Part shown: positions 24,258 through 37,300 of the stretch, in pieces
Numbering within the stretch: the first letter of the stretch is position 1
Layout of the letters: each line of letters starts with the position of its first letter
Origin: Colius striatus
Taxonomy: Eukaryota > Chordata > Aves > Coliiformes > Coliidae
Reading direction: 5' to 3'
Assembly (NCBI RefSeq): GCF_028858725.1
Contig: NC_084766.1
Span: 22,484,501-22,548,500 of the forward strand
DNA length: 64,000 nucleotides
Program-made: the position numbers and the translations under genes
The notes under the pieces: model-generated
Told to the model about the DNA's origin: nothing
Database searches by the model: none
The model's input: the letters and a program-made list of their open reading frames with translations, nothing else

Positions 24258-24546
24258 TGTAGTAGTGGTGCAAGCAATGTTCATTCAAAGACGTAGAGAA
24301 TCTAGGTAATGAGCATGCAGAGACATACACAGGCAACACAGTACAACCAACAGAGTTGACTCAAAGCCACCCTTCCTTTCCTGGCTACTTCCTTATATGC
24401 TGCTTCTGCCCATGTGATCACCCAGGGCCCAATTGATTAACTTGCAGCACCTCTTTCTGATAATTGGAAGTAGCTTGCCAGCTGCATTAACTTGTCCCTA
24501 CCATCTCTATTCAAGCTGGCTGGTCCAAGCTACCTTAGTGCCTACA
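24258..24546 (-). mobile_element. Retroviral 5' LTR (289 bp)
   Basis: On the minus strand it begins TGTAGGCACTAAGG and ends CACCACTACTACA, giving 5 bp inverted ends TGTAG/CTACA. A TATAA box lies at 24393-24397, about 150 nt into the LTR. The junction CTACA-TT-TGGTGACCC has the same layout as alpharetroviral LTR-PBS junctions. I see no clear AATAAA inside. Confidence 0.75.
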
Positions 24547-27500
24547 CCTTGACACTGTGCAGGTTCAGGATTCTCCATCTATCTAACATGTATCTAATAG
24601 CTTACAGAGATTTAGGAGATGTTGCCCTCTCACATGTGTACACTGTAGGCAAACAGACATGAGTTTGCTTTGAGGATCAGGAGCTCTAATGACCTAGCAC
24701 TATTTCTCAAACAATTAAAATTACAAGAGAATGCATGTTAGTGAACTAGAAGGTGAATTAGAACAGTCCATACCAACAGAGTCCCTAAACCTCATGACAG
24801 AAATATTTTCTCTGATTAGAGAGGACAATTTGGCAGCCACAAATCTTCTGAGTAAAAATACACACCTCATAACTTTCATGATGCATCTGTGGAATAATCA
24901 GTAACACTATGTTAAAACCTTCTTGTACACCAAACATGGGGTGAAGCAGACTGTATATACCTGTACGTAACTGTGCCCTTCTATGATTACATCAGTCACT
25001 CTGTTAATTAAAATAATTTTGTTAGGACTTCCTTTAGCTTTTAAAACAAAGAAGTTAAAGGCCAGAGTAATTCCAGCAGTGACGATCTTCACAGGTCCTC
25101 CTCATCAGAGCCTGGCACCAAATCAATGAGAAGGAATTTCCAACTGCACTTACCTTCCTCACCTGTGAGATCAGGCTGACTCAATCAGTGCCTGTTTCAC
25201 TTGCTGTGCCTTCTGCTGCAGAGCATAGTTAAGTATCCAGGGAGTGGAAACTTTTTAGTTCCACCCATCTCAGCTCTTGAAGCCCAGAGTTCCACCCATC
25301 TCACCTCTTGGCCTAATTACTACAGTCAAGTTCAAGAAACAAAAAAAGTAGATCAACTGGCAGAACTGAGATGACAAGAACTTCCAGAGAGGAAAAGGTT
25401 TTAAAATTAAGAGATGCCTGGTCTGACTACAGCTTAATTTGCCCCTCTCACTGTGCGGTGAGGCCAACTGCTCTTTGGAGGATGGCCTTTGTGGCAGGAC
25501 TTGTACATGGCCTGCTCTTTATGCTGACTGGGACTCTTGGGTGCTATTGTGATAAAAATAATTAAAAATAAAATACAGGAAGGAATGGAAGATTATAATT
25601 CTTCAAAGTAAAGCCTGTTTGTTTGTTTTACACCATTAACACATTGTCAAGCTCCTCTCCCTTGAGACACTGGATGGTTAAATGAGTTCTGCTTAGGGCA
25701 GGGAGTTTTTCAATTTTTACTAAATCCCTCCTGGGCTTTGTGTGCTGTTGAGGCACACAAGTATCAATAAAGCTAATTTGATTGCCAAATGCAATCTAAG
25801 CACTAACAAATACACCTCCTTCAGAGTCTGCCACAACCATGCAAGTATTTTGAACATTTATAATGTTTGCAAAAATTCTCAGTCTCCTCTTTTCCAAGAC
25901 AATATTAATCAGCAGATAGGGTAGAGCAGCGAAAATTCCTCCTTCTCAGGCCAGGCTATAACTTTTCATTCAAACTATTGAATACTGTCTTTGAAAGTAT
26001 TTACCTTTAATCAGTGTCTAAAGCCCTAAAAGCAAATCAGAGCTTTGTTGTACCTGGCATTATATAAAATAGAAAGACAGATTCTGTCTGAAGTGCTTTC
26101 AGTCTAAGTAGACGAAACAAACAGAACATAGGAATGAACAGAAGGACCGAAAATAAATGACTTGTCTGAGGTCATACAGCAAGTCAGAAATGTGCTGGTC
26201 TCACTTGTAACCATCAATAAACTCAGCCCTTTTTTTCCAAAGAAAAAACTAATTAGTGTTACAATCTGTTTATGCCTCTGTCTCCACTGTAGAAAACATT
26301 TACTGATGCCTATTAATTTTGACACAACAATTACAAAGATTTAAGAAGTTTTAATTGCTAGTTCTTTTCTACTGTGTAAAGAATCGAGGTTGAAAGTCTG
26401 ATCCCTGTTTGGAGGGACTGAGTTGGGTGGTTATTCTTGTTTCATGTTTAACTGGCTCTCTGCCTCCAGCACTACATTTTATTAGGTCAATACTTCAAAG
26501 ACATGGCTATGTTGTCCAATAAATACTATGGCAGCATTCAAACAAACCTTGTACTCAGAAGAGTACAAGAGGCTTCTTCTCAGAAATATCCCATTACATA
26601 CACACTCATTTTCAACTGAGACTGAATTAGTCAAAACCTATTCAATGTACTTATGTTAACACTACAAACTCCTCTGGACTGCAAATCAGATTGGCAGAAG
26701 CAGGAAGAAAAGGCTCACTCAGACATTAGGAACAATTCAGGCATCCAAGTTCACGACAGTTATGACTCAGTCTGGCTTGATTTCTGGTAGGCAGATTAAA
26801 ATGTATTGTTTGTATCAAATAAAGCATGAATAATAGCATTGCCTTTGTCTGCCTCTTGCACTGCACTGCTGCTAGAGCTGTAGGAGACAATCCTCCCTAC
26901 TGCTGACACAAAGAGACTTTACCTTCATCTTCCTGCTCATAAGAGATTTTATGGTGGGGCAACACCAGGTTCAGTGATGCAGAAGACTGTTCAAGCAACT
27001 CTCAGCTTCTCTTTATCTTGCCAAGTCCTAGGGTCAATATGGTGAGATTGTTCCTGTTCTTTAAGTTGCTCTGATCCAACCACTCTATTTAAGAAATGAT
27101 AACAAAGTGGTGTTCTTATTATCGTATTTGATGAATAACATTCTAAAGGATGCAACTCTGATCCTTGTATTAACTTTTTTGGTTTGCTTTATTCTTAGAA
27201 GAAGAGCTAACAAGGCTGATTTCCTCACTGCAGGCCAAATCACTGTAAGGGTGCATTATCATTACTTTGGCCCACTGGGCAGGATGCTGTCATCTTTTTG
27301 AAACAACAGGGACATTCTTAATTTACACTGAAAAGAAGCTCAATAGATATTTGTGTGATGTGATGTAATTTGGAGGAAACAAACTCTCTTCTGTTCGTTT
27401 TGTTTCTGTATCCACTAGGCAGTCAAGGGAAAAGATTTCAAGTAACTGTAGGTAAGTAGCAGTTAACAATACCAGGACCTTTTTTTGCATTTTAGCCAAA

Positions 27501-30460
27501 GAAAGTTTTGCTTAACATGCATAAACTAAACCGTGATGCAGAGACACAACTATAGTCTCTCCCACAGAGAAACACATAAAATGCCATACTACAGACAGCA
27601 GCCTTCATATCCTTACACACTTGCTCCCACACTCTCTGCTCCTTTTGTTACTTCAATTTATTTTGAAGAGTTTCAGGGTAGAAAGGAATCCCACACGATC
27701 CACTCAAAGCCTAATGAGTTGCATGTCTTTACACTAGCACTGCTGAACAAGCACTCTAGGCAGTAAAAACAGAACCAGCACTGCCATTCCCCCTTTGTGC
27801 TCCATCTGTGCTCTAAAAGAAACTGACAGCAGCTGTTATCAGGTATCCATATCCTGCTGTGCAACCAGGTAGAGGAGCACTTATTTCTGAATCCAGCTTT
27901 GGTTTAGGTGAGATGAAAATAGCAAACTGGTCAGAAGGGAGAACTACAAGCATATGAGAAAGCAGAACACCAGACGAGGAGGGACTTCTGCCAGCATTTC
28001 CTAGCTGAGGTTAGCCCACAGACTTGGACCTTTGCCCTCATCTCTAGCAAATCAGGCTGGTGAACGTCACTGCTCTTGACTGTCTCTTCTCATCATCACA
28101 CTTTGTCTAGCAGTATTTTGAATCAGAACTGAGTACCTTGGTTACCCCTTTTAACACCCAACAAACTCCCTGAAGTCCCACTGCTAAGTTCTTATACCTA
28201 TTATTCTTTTCATTTCAATGAACTGTGGACTACATGTTCCAAAGTACTACTGCATCTTGGGATGTGTAAAACTGCCAATGTGTTTGTTCCTGGGACCAAA
28301 CTAGCTAACTAAACTGTTGCATTCGTCATTATAGGTACCTGCTTTGCCCAAGCCTTGGATGACTCTGCCTTCCATTCCTCCTCAATACAGGAAGCTGACA
28401 ATTGTACCATCTATCGCTGCATAAAACTGCATCACTTTGCCACACCTCCTCCTGTGACATACAGTCTAAGACTTTCTGGCTTCCAAAGTCTTATTTTAAG
28501 AGGATCCACCCACTTAATTTTTTTTTCCTACATATGTTTCAGAAACTCAGGCAGCAGGAACACATTGCTTAGGCAATGCAGAATGTCTCCAGCAGTAACA
28601 GAGTACAAATGGACTATTTTGGAAAACATAATTACTGGGTTGGAGTTTCAATACATCTCTGAAAACATGATCTCTTATAATTTGAGTCTTGACGATGCTA
28701 CCACCTACTGAAACATAGAAAGAGTCACCAAAGTGGAACTGCTCTTTAGTCTCACCATGATTAACACCTGCCACAGGAGCTATAAATTCCCTAGCAGCTG
28801 TGAGATAGCATTAGAGCAAGGTTAAGGTTTTTTCGTGGTTTTCATTTTCTTTTTTCTTCTAGTGATGAAGAAAAATAAAAATCCATAAGAGACATGGGAG
28901 GCAACATTTTTTCCACTCTTTTGCCCTTTCTCAAATACAAGATAATTATTATTTTCTTCTAGAATATTCTTTTGAAACTTTAAATTATTGTGGGAGAATT
29001 TGTTGCAATAATTTTGAGAGTAACCCTCTTGCCTGTACTTTATGTGCTTTTCCAGATTTATAAAACCTTAACTACAAACTCTACACCCTGCCTCACCAGA
29101 TACTTCCTAAAATATAATTGATGGTTCATGAAACATTTGCTGTAGTTCTGCAGAGTACTGATTACATGATCCCCAACACCTTTTAGCAGCTCAGAAACTA
29201 ACCTACGAAAGTACCTCCTTTCTTGATATCGCATTTCCAAGCAGGCCATGGCAATTCCACTAGAATTTTTATCAATCATCCATGTGAAGCAATGAGGTAG
29301 GAGTCAACATTGCCAGCTCCCAATTATTTAAGGGAATGTTACTTGCTCGCTTCCCTCCAAGCATTGTCTCTGCTAGAATCAACAAGCTTACATAAGATCC
29401 TTAAATTTCCAGCTATAATTCCAGTCCTCATATGGCCAGACAAAAGTTTGTATACGTAATGCCTAACATTTTTGTTTATTTTGTGAATTGCTTTAGTTGT
29501 CTGATTCTAGCAGAAGTATGGGTTGAGGCATGTGGAAATAGCAAAATTTCATGTCCATGCTTTAAAAGACCTTGTACCCATGCTGCAAAACATTCTTCTA
29601 ATAGATACCTTAAGGTATTGAGTTGTTCTAGTCACAGACTGATCTGGATCCTTTTCAGATGCTTTGAATTTCTCTAAGCACTGATACACACAATGTCATG
29701 AAATATAAAACAAGTATGCATCTGAAATTTTTCAGCATGCAACAGATCTACTTCTGTAACTATGTTCTCAGCTTCAAACATTCCTAATTAGCAGCTGTCT
29801 CCAATCTTTTAATGAATCTGTAACACCATTTAGCTCTGAAGCCACACGCTCTTTGGATCGCCTTTCCGATTTTAATGTGAGTTAAATTATGTTTTACTTT
29901 TACTTATCCCCTAAGTTTCTCAGCTGTGAATAATCCTCACAGTTCAGTGATACAGCTGGTATTTGTTACCTGTGCCATGCTGCTAAATTGCTGCTGCGTG
30001 TCCTAACACGCTCTCTGACTGGGCAGCTGACAACTGTCTGAAAACAAGATGAAAGGGAAAATGGCAACAAACTCTCCTTAGCTTAATTAGATAGTGTGAA
30101 AAACAAGTTACCTCATCAACCTTTGTAATTTTCAGGGATTAATTAAGGGATAATGTTTGCTGCAGAGAACTTTATGAGGCAATAAATAGCTTTTGTGGCT
30201 GATTAAATGCCAAAGCAAAGCTGATAAAGGCATCTAATAATAGCAAAAGCCATTTAGTGCCTGGAATACATCTCTGTCACAGACGCAAGTCTCACTGTAT
30301 GACAGACAGCAGCAGACTAACAAACACAGAGGAAGTTTCCTTATCTCTAGAGACCTTGAATAGATTAATAAGTTCATAAGGCACAGCCCCAAATTCAAGT
30401 TAATCCTCACTAGCCAAGAAAGAAACAAAAAGCAGATGAAGATGGTGATTTTGCTGTTCT
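24547..30460. other. Intergenic DNA, no gene seen
   Basis: About 5.9 kb. Its longest frame (28355-28711, 118 codons, plus strand) is unrecognised and has no supporting context. It includes a small 31 bp direct duplication at 25257-25312 and a stretch rich in TTAATTA-type motifs near 30060-30250. Confidence 0.55.
25257..25312. repeat. Two-copy 31 bp direct repeat
   Basis: AGTTCCACCCATCTCASCTCTTG occurs at 25257 and again 31 bp later. Confidence 0.8.
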
Positions 30461-31300
30461 ACCTCAACACCTGACAAGCCACCCCCTGGGGCCAAGCCCC
30501 ATTGCTTTACCAACAGGCCTATGGAACACTCCAAAAAAACCACTGGAGCACCCACTACTCCTTGGCCTTTCTAGCAGCAGCTGAGCAGTATTGCTGCTGC
30601 TGGGGGAGAGGACGGCAGCCCCACTGCCCTCGATCCTGAGGTGTTTGGGTTTTTTTGGGGGGCGCACAAATGCAAATACGAGCTGGGGATTCAATGGCAG
30701 TATATGCATGTGTGTGGTTCGTCATTTTGCAGTGGAGGCGACCGTTGGTGCCTCAGAGGGAGGAGGGTGCCGGGGGGAGCCTGCCCCGTCCCTCACACCA
30801 TACGTTAACTTGGTGGTGTGACCATGACTTATGGAAGGCTCTACCGGTGGGGTGGCCCTGCTGCCTGTGGCGGATGCAACTGCTGCGTCTTGAGAGCAGG
30901 CGAGCGAGGACCTGCAGGTTTGAGGCCTTTTCTTCTATTATTAATGGTTTTTTAGTTTTATTTTGAGCCCAAGGGATGGTGAAGTCATGAAGGGAGCCCA
31001 GGGCCTCGGAAGCTGTGTGTAAGGGTTTCAGCCACAGCCTCGCAGCCAGTGTTGGGCCTCGGAGCCTGTGGGTAAGGGTTGTAGCTTCTTTGGGTTTCCA
31101 GGTGGACGGAAGGAGCTGGCGGGGTGGGGAGGGGGCTGTCTTTGCAGCTATCTGCTACTTAAGTTTATTTGGACTTCTAGGCTGGCTGGTTTGTTTTCTC
31201 CTCTGGTGGTGGCACGCCAGGCTCCTTTGATGGTGGCCAAAGCTGCATTTCCTGCTCAAGTAGGAAGAGGACAATGCGGCGCATGAGGCTCCCAGAAGTA
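30460..31300. other. GC-richer intergenic block
   Basis: G+C rises clearly above the AT-rich flanks, with G runs such as TTTTTTTGGGGGGCGCAC and scattered CpG. A two-copy direct repeat (GGGCCTCGG, then CTGTG, then GTAAGGGTT) lies at 31001 and 31054. Frames of up to 103 codons exist on the plus strand but match nothing I know. It could be an unannotated promoter or non-coding transcript, or an old repeat. Confidence 0.4.
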
Positions 31301-34300
31301 AAGCATTTAAATCTCTTCCAGAGCAGCACTGTGGTGGCTTTGGTAGCTATGATCACATCTGTATTGGAGGCAAAAATACTGCACAGTGAGTTGTAGGGAG
31401 AAATAAACCAAACAGATAGGGAAAATGGGCTGATGGCAAGTGCATCTCATGTCCCTTCCTTCACTTTCCCTGGCCCCACACAGTCCATGTAAACTGTCAT
31501 GATTTGTTGTTTGATTTTTTTGGTGGAGTTTTTTTTCCCCTCCACTCTTCTTGCTTTGTTTGCTGCCTTGCTCTTCAGCTGATAAATAACAGGCACAGCC
31601 AAAGAGTGATGTAACATGTAACTGCAAGAACACACAGTTCTGGATTTGATAAACAATAATTAACTACTGCTGACTGCGCCGGCTGTGAGAAGCCTGAAAT
31701 GCTGATCTCATCTTGCATTTCTTACCATGGGTGGCAAAGAAAGTAGAAATATCGACCCTGAATTTTGACACATTGTCCTTTCCAGCTTGCGAACAAACTG
31801 ATAATTCAACTGATATGATGCTTAAGTGGATGAGCGTTAAATTAATTGTAAACAAATACAGACATTGATGGGTTGGCATTGCTGTTGGTTTGGTCAGTGT
31901 GCATGGCTCTTTCCTCTGCAACGTCTTGAAAATACATGCTCCTGAATATGAGTATGGGCAGTATTCTGACTTGGTGCACAGAAATGAACATTGCCTGTGT
32001 TCATGTAGGTATCCAAAGCTTCCAAATGATCAGGAAATGGCACCTCAGTACTTTCTGTTTGGTTGATAAAACTGTTGTATTTTCTGAGTGACGGACGATA
32101 GAGACACCAAGGGTGAACAGTTGCAACTTTCCTGGAAGTATTTTATGATTTAGACTGAGTGGGCAGTTCAATGAAGAAAAATGTGGGCAGCATGAGGAAA
32201 TAGGTCAAAATATAGTGTAGCATTTTCCTAAAGTCACAGTTGTTTTGCTAGCACAGTCAAAAGTCAGTTTTGCTCCTAAGTGAAGTAGCTCTGATTCAAA
32301 AGAGAGGCAGGAATCTGTGTTATTTTCTGCAGGTTGATGTCTTTTTCATGTCTTCCTTCTCTGGCTATGGCACAGATTTTGTACAGTTCTACTGACATTT
32401 TTCAAGCTCTGTTTCCTAACTTGCAAAGGCAGCTAGATTTGAACATCTGCATTAGCTCTTCCCTTGGCTTATCAGTACAGATTTGTACTTGAAGCCTTTA
32501 TTTCTAGGATTCTAGGCTGTGACTGATAATTAAATCACCGTAAGTGCAGCATGAGTCATGCAAAACAGGGTCAGAATACATAAACATGTATCTGGAGAGA
32601 AAATATTTATTCAAAGAGAAATAACACAGAAACAGTAGCAAAAAAGCATACCAGAGCTAACCACTCAATTCACTTGCTGCGGATGTGCTGATAAGTATTC
32701 CTGTTTTCTTGATGGAGTATCTAAACAGCCAGCCTGCACAAACTATGAAATGTAATTACTCTGGCATATGGGAAATTTCTGGCAGGCACAGACTTGGCAC
32801 GGACAGCACAGCATCACCCCGCAAAGGCCCCTGGAACCAGACTCTATTGGAGACACGGCCAGCATGTTCCCATAGTTCAGCTATTTCTGAGCCTCTGACA
32901 ACTGCAGATTAGTTCAATTTGCCACATTCCTGGAGCAAACCTTTTGGCAGGTATTACTCTTCCTTTCTCCCCGTTTCTGCACTTCAGCCTTTTCTACTTT
33001 TACTGCATTTTTTTTGTACCTGAGTCTGAATTCATAGGTTTGAAGTTGCTGCTCTCTGGATCAACTTCTTTCCCTTGTTTAAAGAGGGAAATTGAGCAGT
33101 AAATGTTTTTCTTCAGTGTGTGGAGTTTTCCTCTTACAACTTAGCAAGTCTTGGTCTGAATTTCACTTTGAAAGAAAATATTGCAGGTCATCATGTTTGG
33201 GAGTGTATATTTGTTGATCTTGTGCCAAATTAATGGCAGACACCCAACACCGAGTTAGATATCCACATGACAGAGCTAAGAAAATAGCACAAGTTTCGAG
33301 CGTGTGACATTTTTAAGGTTTGGGGGAGGGAAAGGGGAAGATAATCCAACAAAGTTCCTAAGTCCATGTCAGAGTTCCCTAGTATTACCTGGTGTTAAGC
33401 AATTTATTTCTTCTACTATTTCTTCCATTTAAAGTATTCAAGATTTGGCATAGTTCAGCATTAGAGTTTGCACAGTCTTTGACATATTATATGCAAAAGT
33501 GGATTAAAGTAGCAACTTTTTAGTCAGTGTACATTTACTCTTAGCTCTGTTTGTGTAAGCAGCAGATCTACTAATTTTTTCATGGAATCTTGGAATGTTT
33601 GTCTGCACAGCAGCTTCGGATTCTGAAAACCAGACTCTCATCCCATTCAGCAGTATGTTCCTACGGTTTAATGAGAGATCGGTGGTGTACCAGTCTTGAG
33701 AACTGTACTATTATGAGGAATGACACGTTCAAAGTGATGATGGTTGAGGGATGGCATCTCACTCAGCTGGCATAGCAATGTTAGGACTTGGAGAGTCACT
33801 GAACTGGATGGCCTCCAGTTGATAAGAAAAAAGTCTGTCAGGATTGATAGAAATTGCATTTGTTGTGTTACAGCTTAAATCTTTCTCCTGAAAGCTCCAA
33901 CAGTAGTATTTGAAATGTAATTTTTTCATAGTTGTTGTCTTTTTTCTTGTAAGTAGGTGTAATTTTTCAAACCCGAGCTTGGTGGCTGCTGTACTTGTCA
34001 GTCAGGATATGAGCATCATTCCTGATGTTTTGAAAGACTGAGCAAGTAACCTCATTGTGTGACTGCGGGTATTCTTACATGGGCACAGTGAAAGCACCCT
34101 ACCCTATCCAGTGGTGTTACACCATCTGTGCCTGGAAAGTTCTAGGTATAAGTTGAACTTAGTGTGTTTCCCTTGTGCAAGCACCTTATGACCACAAGTA
34201 TTTCCTTAATCTTGCTTGTTTAGTGAGATCAAGATTTTGTTTCCTTGTCTTCTACAGTACGGTACTAAGCCTGTACCACACCTTTTACTGCTCAGACTTC

Positions 34301-37300
34301 AACCATTCCTCTGAAGACAGCTGTTTTTAACTCTCCACTGTCTGCTTCTGATACTAATCATTATAATATCCACTAATGAGATAATGAGATATCTCATTAT
34401 CTCAGTTTTATGAATCATTAGTGAGATGAGGAGGTGGTGCTTCTCCTTAAGCCTTGGCCCTCCTCTATATAAGTTACAAAGAGACAAATCTGTTAAACTT
34501 GGGTTCCTGACATAAGGTACCAGAGACATATTTTTATGCTGACTACTCTGAGAATTAGCAGGTCTTCATACCATAAGACTTCAGCTTTAAGTGATGGGTC
34601 TCCCGGTCTTAACTCCTTCCAACCAGTGTAAATAGAGACCTTAATTTTACTGAAATTGTGTTTCATGAGATGTACTACACTGTCTTGAAAAATCATTTAC
34701 AATGAAAAATAATGTAGTAAATCTGTTTAAAGTATTTTTGCACAGCTCTACTGATGGGCGAAGCAGAAGACAAGTGTTGAAAATGTTGATCTTTGCATGT
34801 GCTGGTTTGTGCCCGTGCAATGCTGGCTGGGCACAACTTAAACGGAGATGTAAAGTTGCAACTTTGGATCCTTAGATCTACAAGAAGTTCATTAAAATAG
34901 CTTAACTTTAGTAAAGGGTAAACATTAAGACAAGGCACATTTTTACTTGAAAAAACTGTTGCAGAGCACAGCATAACCCAGCAGTAAGAGTGTTTTCTGA
35001 TCAGTCAAGAAGTTTTTTTAGGATGGGCTACGTACCTTAGCCCATGTAACTTCATTTTACTTTTTGAGGTTGTATGCCTTAGTAATCTTTCTTCAGCTTC
35101 ACCCATATTCAACTCTTCTTTAGTACTTCTGCAGGAAGCACTTTCCTTTTTAAACCCTTTGTAGTACATTCATTGTGGAGGCAATACAAATGAAAATGTG
35201 AAGATGTGCCATTTCAAGGTTCCAGTACTCTGCCTCGCAAATAAATACACAATTGTGTGTAACAAAAAAAAAGCAGCCAAACCAGCTCTCAGCAGTAAGA
35301 GCTGGAAGCATGTGCACCTGTAGAATTCATTGTAGATCATCAGGCACAAGTTTTTGGTCCAAAACTTAGTTTATAGAAATATTTTCACTGTAGAAGCACC
35401 TTTACCTCACCCAAAATAAGAGTAAATACATTTTAAAATGTCCTCTTTGTGCATGACTCCTGTGACTGAACAGTTATAAACATCCAAACATGAACAACTC
35501 ACTGTAGCATTTAACCAATATTAAAATGTTGAGTACTGAAATGATTTGCTGTCATAAGCTATTCTGAGGATTTTGATTGCTTTAGGTACAAGGTGTTGTT
35601 AATACCAAGGCACTGAGAGGGTAAGCAAGCTATTATTTACTGCTAAATTTTGGACAATGTAGTAATTAATTAAAGGAAGGGTGTTATGGAAATTGAGATC
35701 CTGCCCTAATGCCAGAGGCTAGTGAAAGAAGTGTCTTAAAAACAAACAAAAAGCCAGCCTGGTTCAACATGCTTAGCTGTCGATCAAGAAAAAAAGATAC
35801 TTAAGAGCTTGGCACAGACCTTCTACTCTCTATGTTAACGTTAAAGGTACCTTACTACAAACAATAGAAAATCATGTTTTTGTTGTTCATTGTATAAGGC
35901 TTGTGAATGGATATTCATTTTCTTACTTTATTTAGGCTTATGGCTCAAAGGCTGCTCTAAAGATGTGGATTGCCAGTTTGTTTTTTGAGATCTGCTCACT
36001 TGTTTAATACTTTCCCTCTCCTAATGCTGCCTTCATACCTGCAGAAAGCTCTGCTTGTGCATGCACACGGCAGAGAGAAGCCCTGCATCTCCTTCGGTCA
36101 CACCCAAGATCACTGTTTGAATTTAGAGCTCTCACCCTGCTGTTGTACTGTCCTCACAGAAGCACCTGCCAGGAGTGGAATCCCTGTTCTGGAGAGGGCA
36201 GTTTTGTGAGTCTCACATCCATGGAGACTCTCCTTTGTTGGACAGAGTCCCCCATTGTGGTTTGATTGTGGTCTTAGCTGCCGGAGTAGCAACTAAAACT
36301 TGACATCTGAGCAGTGAGTTAGCTTTTAAATAGTGTAAATTAACAGGTATCTCTAAACCTGCTGTAGAGTGTTGAGCCAAGAGTTTCTGACATGAATTCA
36401 TGAATTCAAAGGTCACGTCTTTTACTAGGACACTGAAACAATTCAGATTAATAATAATCTCTGGAAGGTTGCTTGTACTCAGAGAGCTCTTCTTGAAGTA
36501 ACTTGCTTAAACGTGATTTAAAAGGTGAATTAATTTTACTATAAAGCATCTCCCTGCTTGGCTTAAAGAAAACACTGGCTTTTAGGCTTTTGATTGCAAA
36601 GCAACTTACCACCAGCCACAAGGCAGTTATTGCTGTGGTCCTTCAAAGATTTAAAGCTTGGCCAGCGCCAAAGCTATTTAACACTGTATACTTAGCTGTA
36701 TTTAACACTACATTATTTGCCATTTGTAAGCAGGTGAATAAAATCTTGTATATGTGAATATTTTAATCTTGGAAATTTTCCTTAGCTCCTAACATGGCTG
36801 AAGTTGCCCTACTTCTGCTTCAGTTAAGACTTCATTAGAAATAATGTGTGTGCTTATTGCCTTAGTAACCTGTATAACCATGGCAGGCTAGTAAAGCTGG
36901 GGATATTACTAATGATAAGTGCATTTGTCTCTAAGTCTGGTAATTTTAAGGTAAAATACAAGCTCTCTAGAGATAATGGGCATCTAGTACAAAGGACTAC
37001 AGCAAAAGACAACTTGAATTAACCTGAGTTAGACTAAATCATAGGTATGCTTACCTTGGATCTTCAGTGTAATTTTTGTCTCAGCAAGGTTGATAGAAAA
37101 CCTTCAAAAGCGTAAGCAAGCAGGATGAAAAAAACCAACCTACCTCACAATAGCCATAACTAGATTTGCTGAAAGCAAACAGCCTCCTGCTTAAATGGAT
37201 TCCAAAGCTGGCATGCATGGAAGAAGACTTGTCAGACTGATTTCATATTTTAACAGACACTGGAGAATGCATGTTTATGTAGACTTGGGCCATGGTTGCA

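Larger units (their letters stand above)
23130..24546 (-). mobile_element. Endogenous retrovirus remnant: 5' LTR, PBS and broken gag (minus strand)
   Basis: Read on the minus strand the order is LTR, primer binding site, gag. The gag reading passes through a matrix-like segment and a Pro-rich region with PSAP motifs. It stops resembling gag just after what looks like the start of capsid (PVITAHKN, then QWAPLDW). No pol, env or 3' LTR is present, so the copy is truncated at its 3' side. The tRNA-Trp-type PBS and TGTAG/CTACA LTR ends suggest an alpharetrovirus-like or EAV-like bird element, but the exact family is not determined. Confidence 0.8.

Noticed and set aside
30655..30966. 103-codon frame in the GC-richer block
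   Set aside because: High G+C lengthens chance frames. There is no domain, splice signal or similarity that I recognise.
36655..36680. NFI-like palindrome TTGGCCAGCGCCAA
   Set aside because: The spacer is 4 nt where NFI sites need 5. A single site in non-coding DNA is not evidence.
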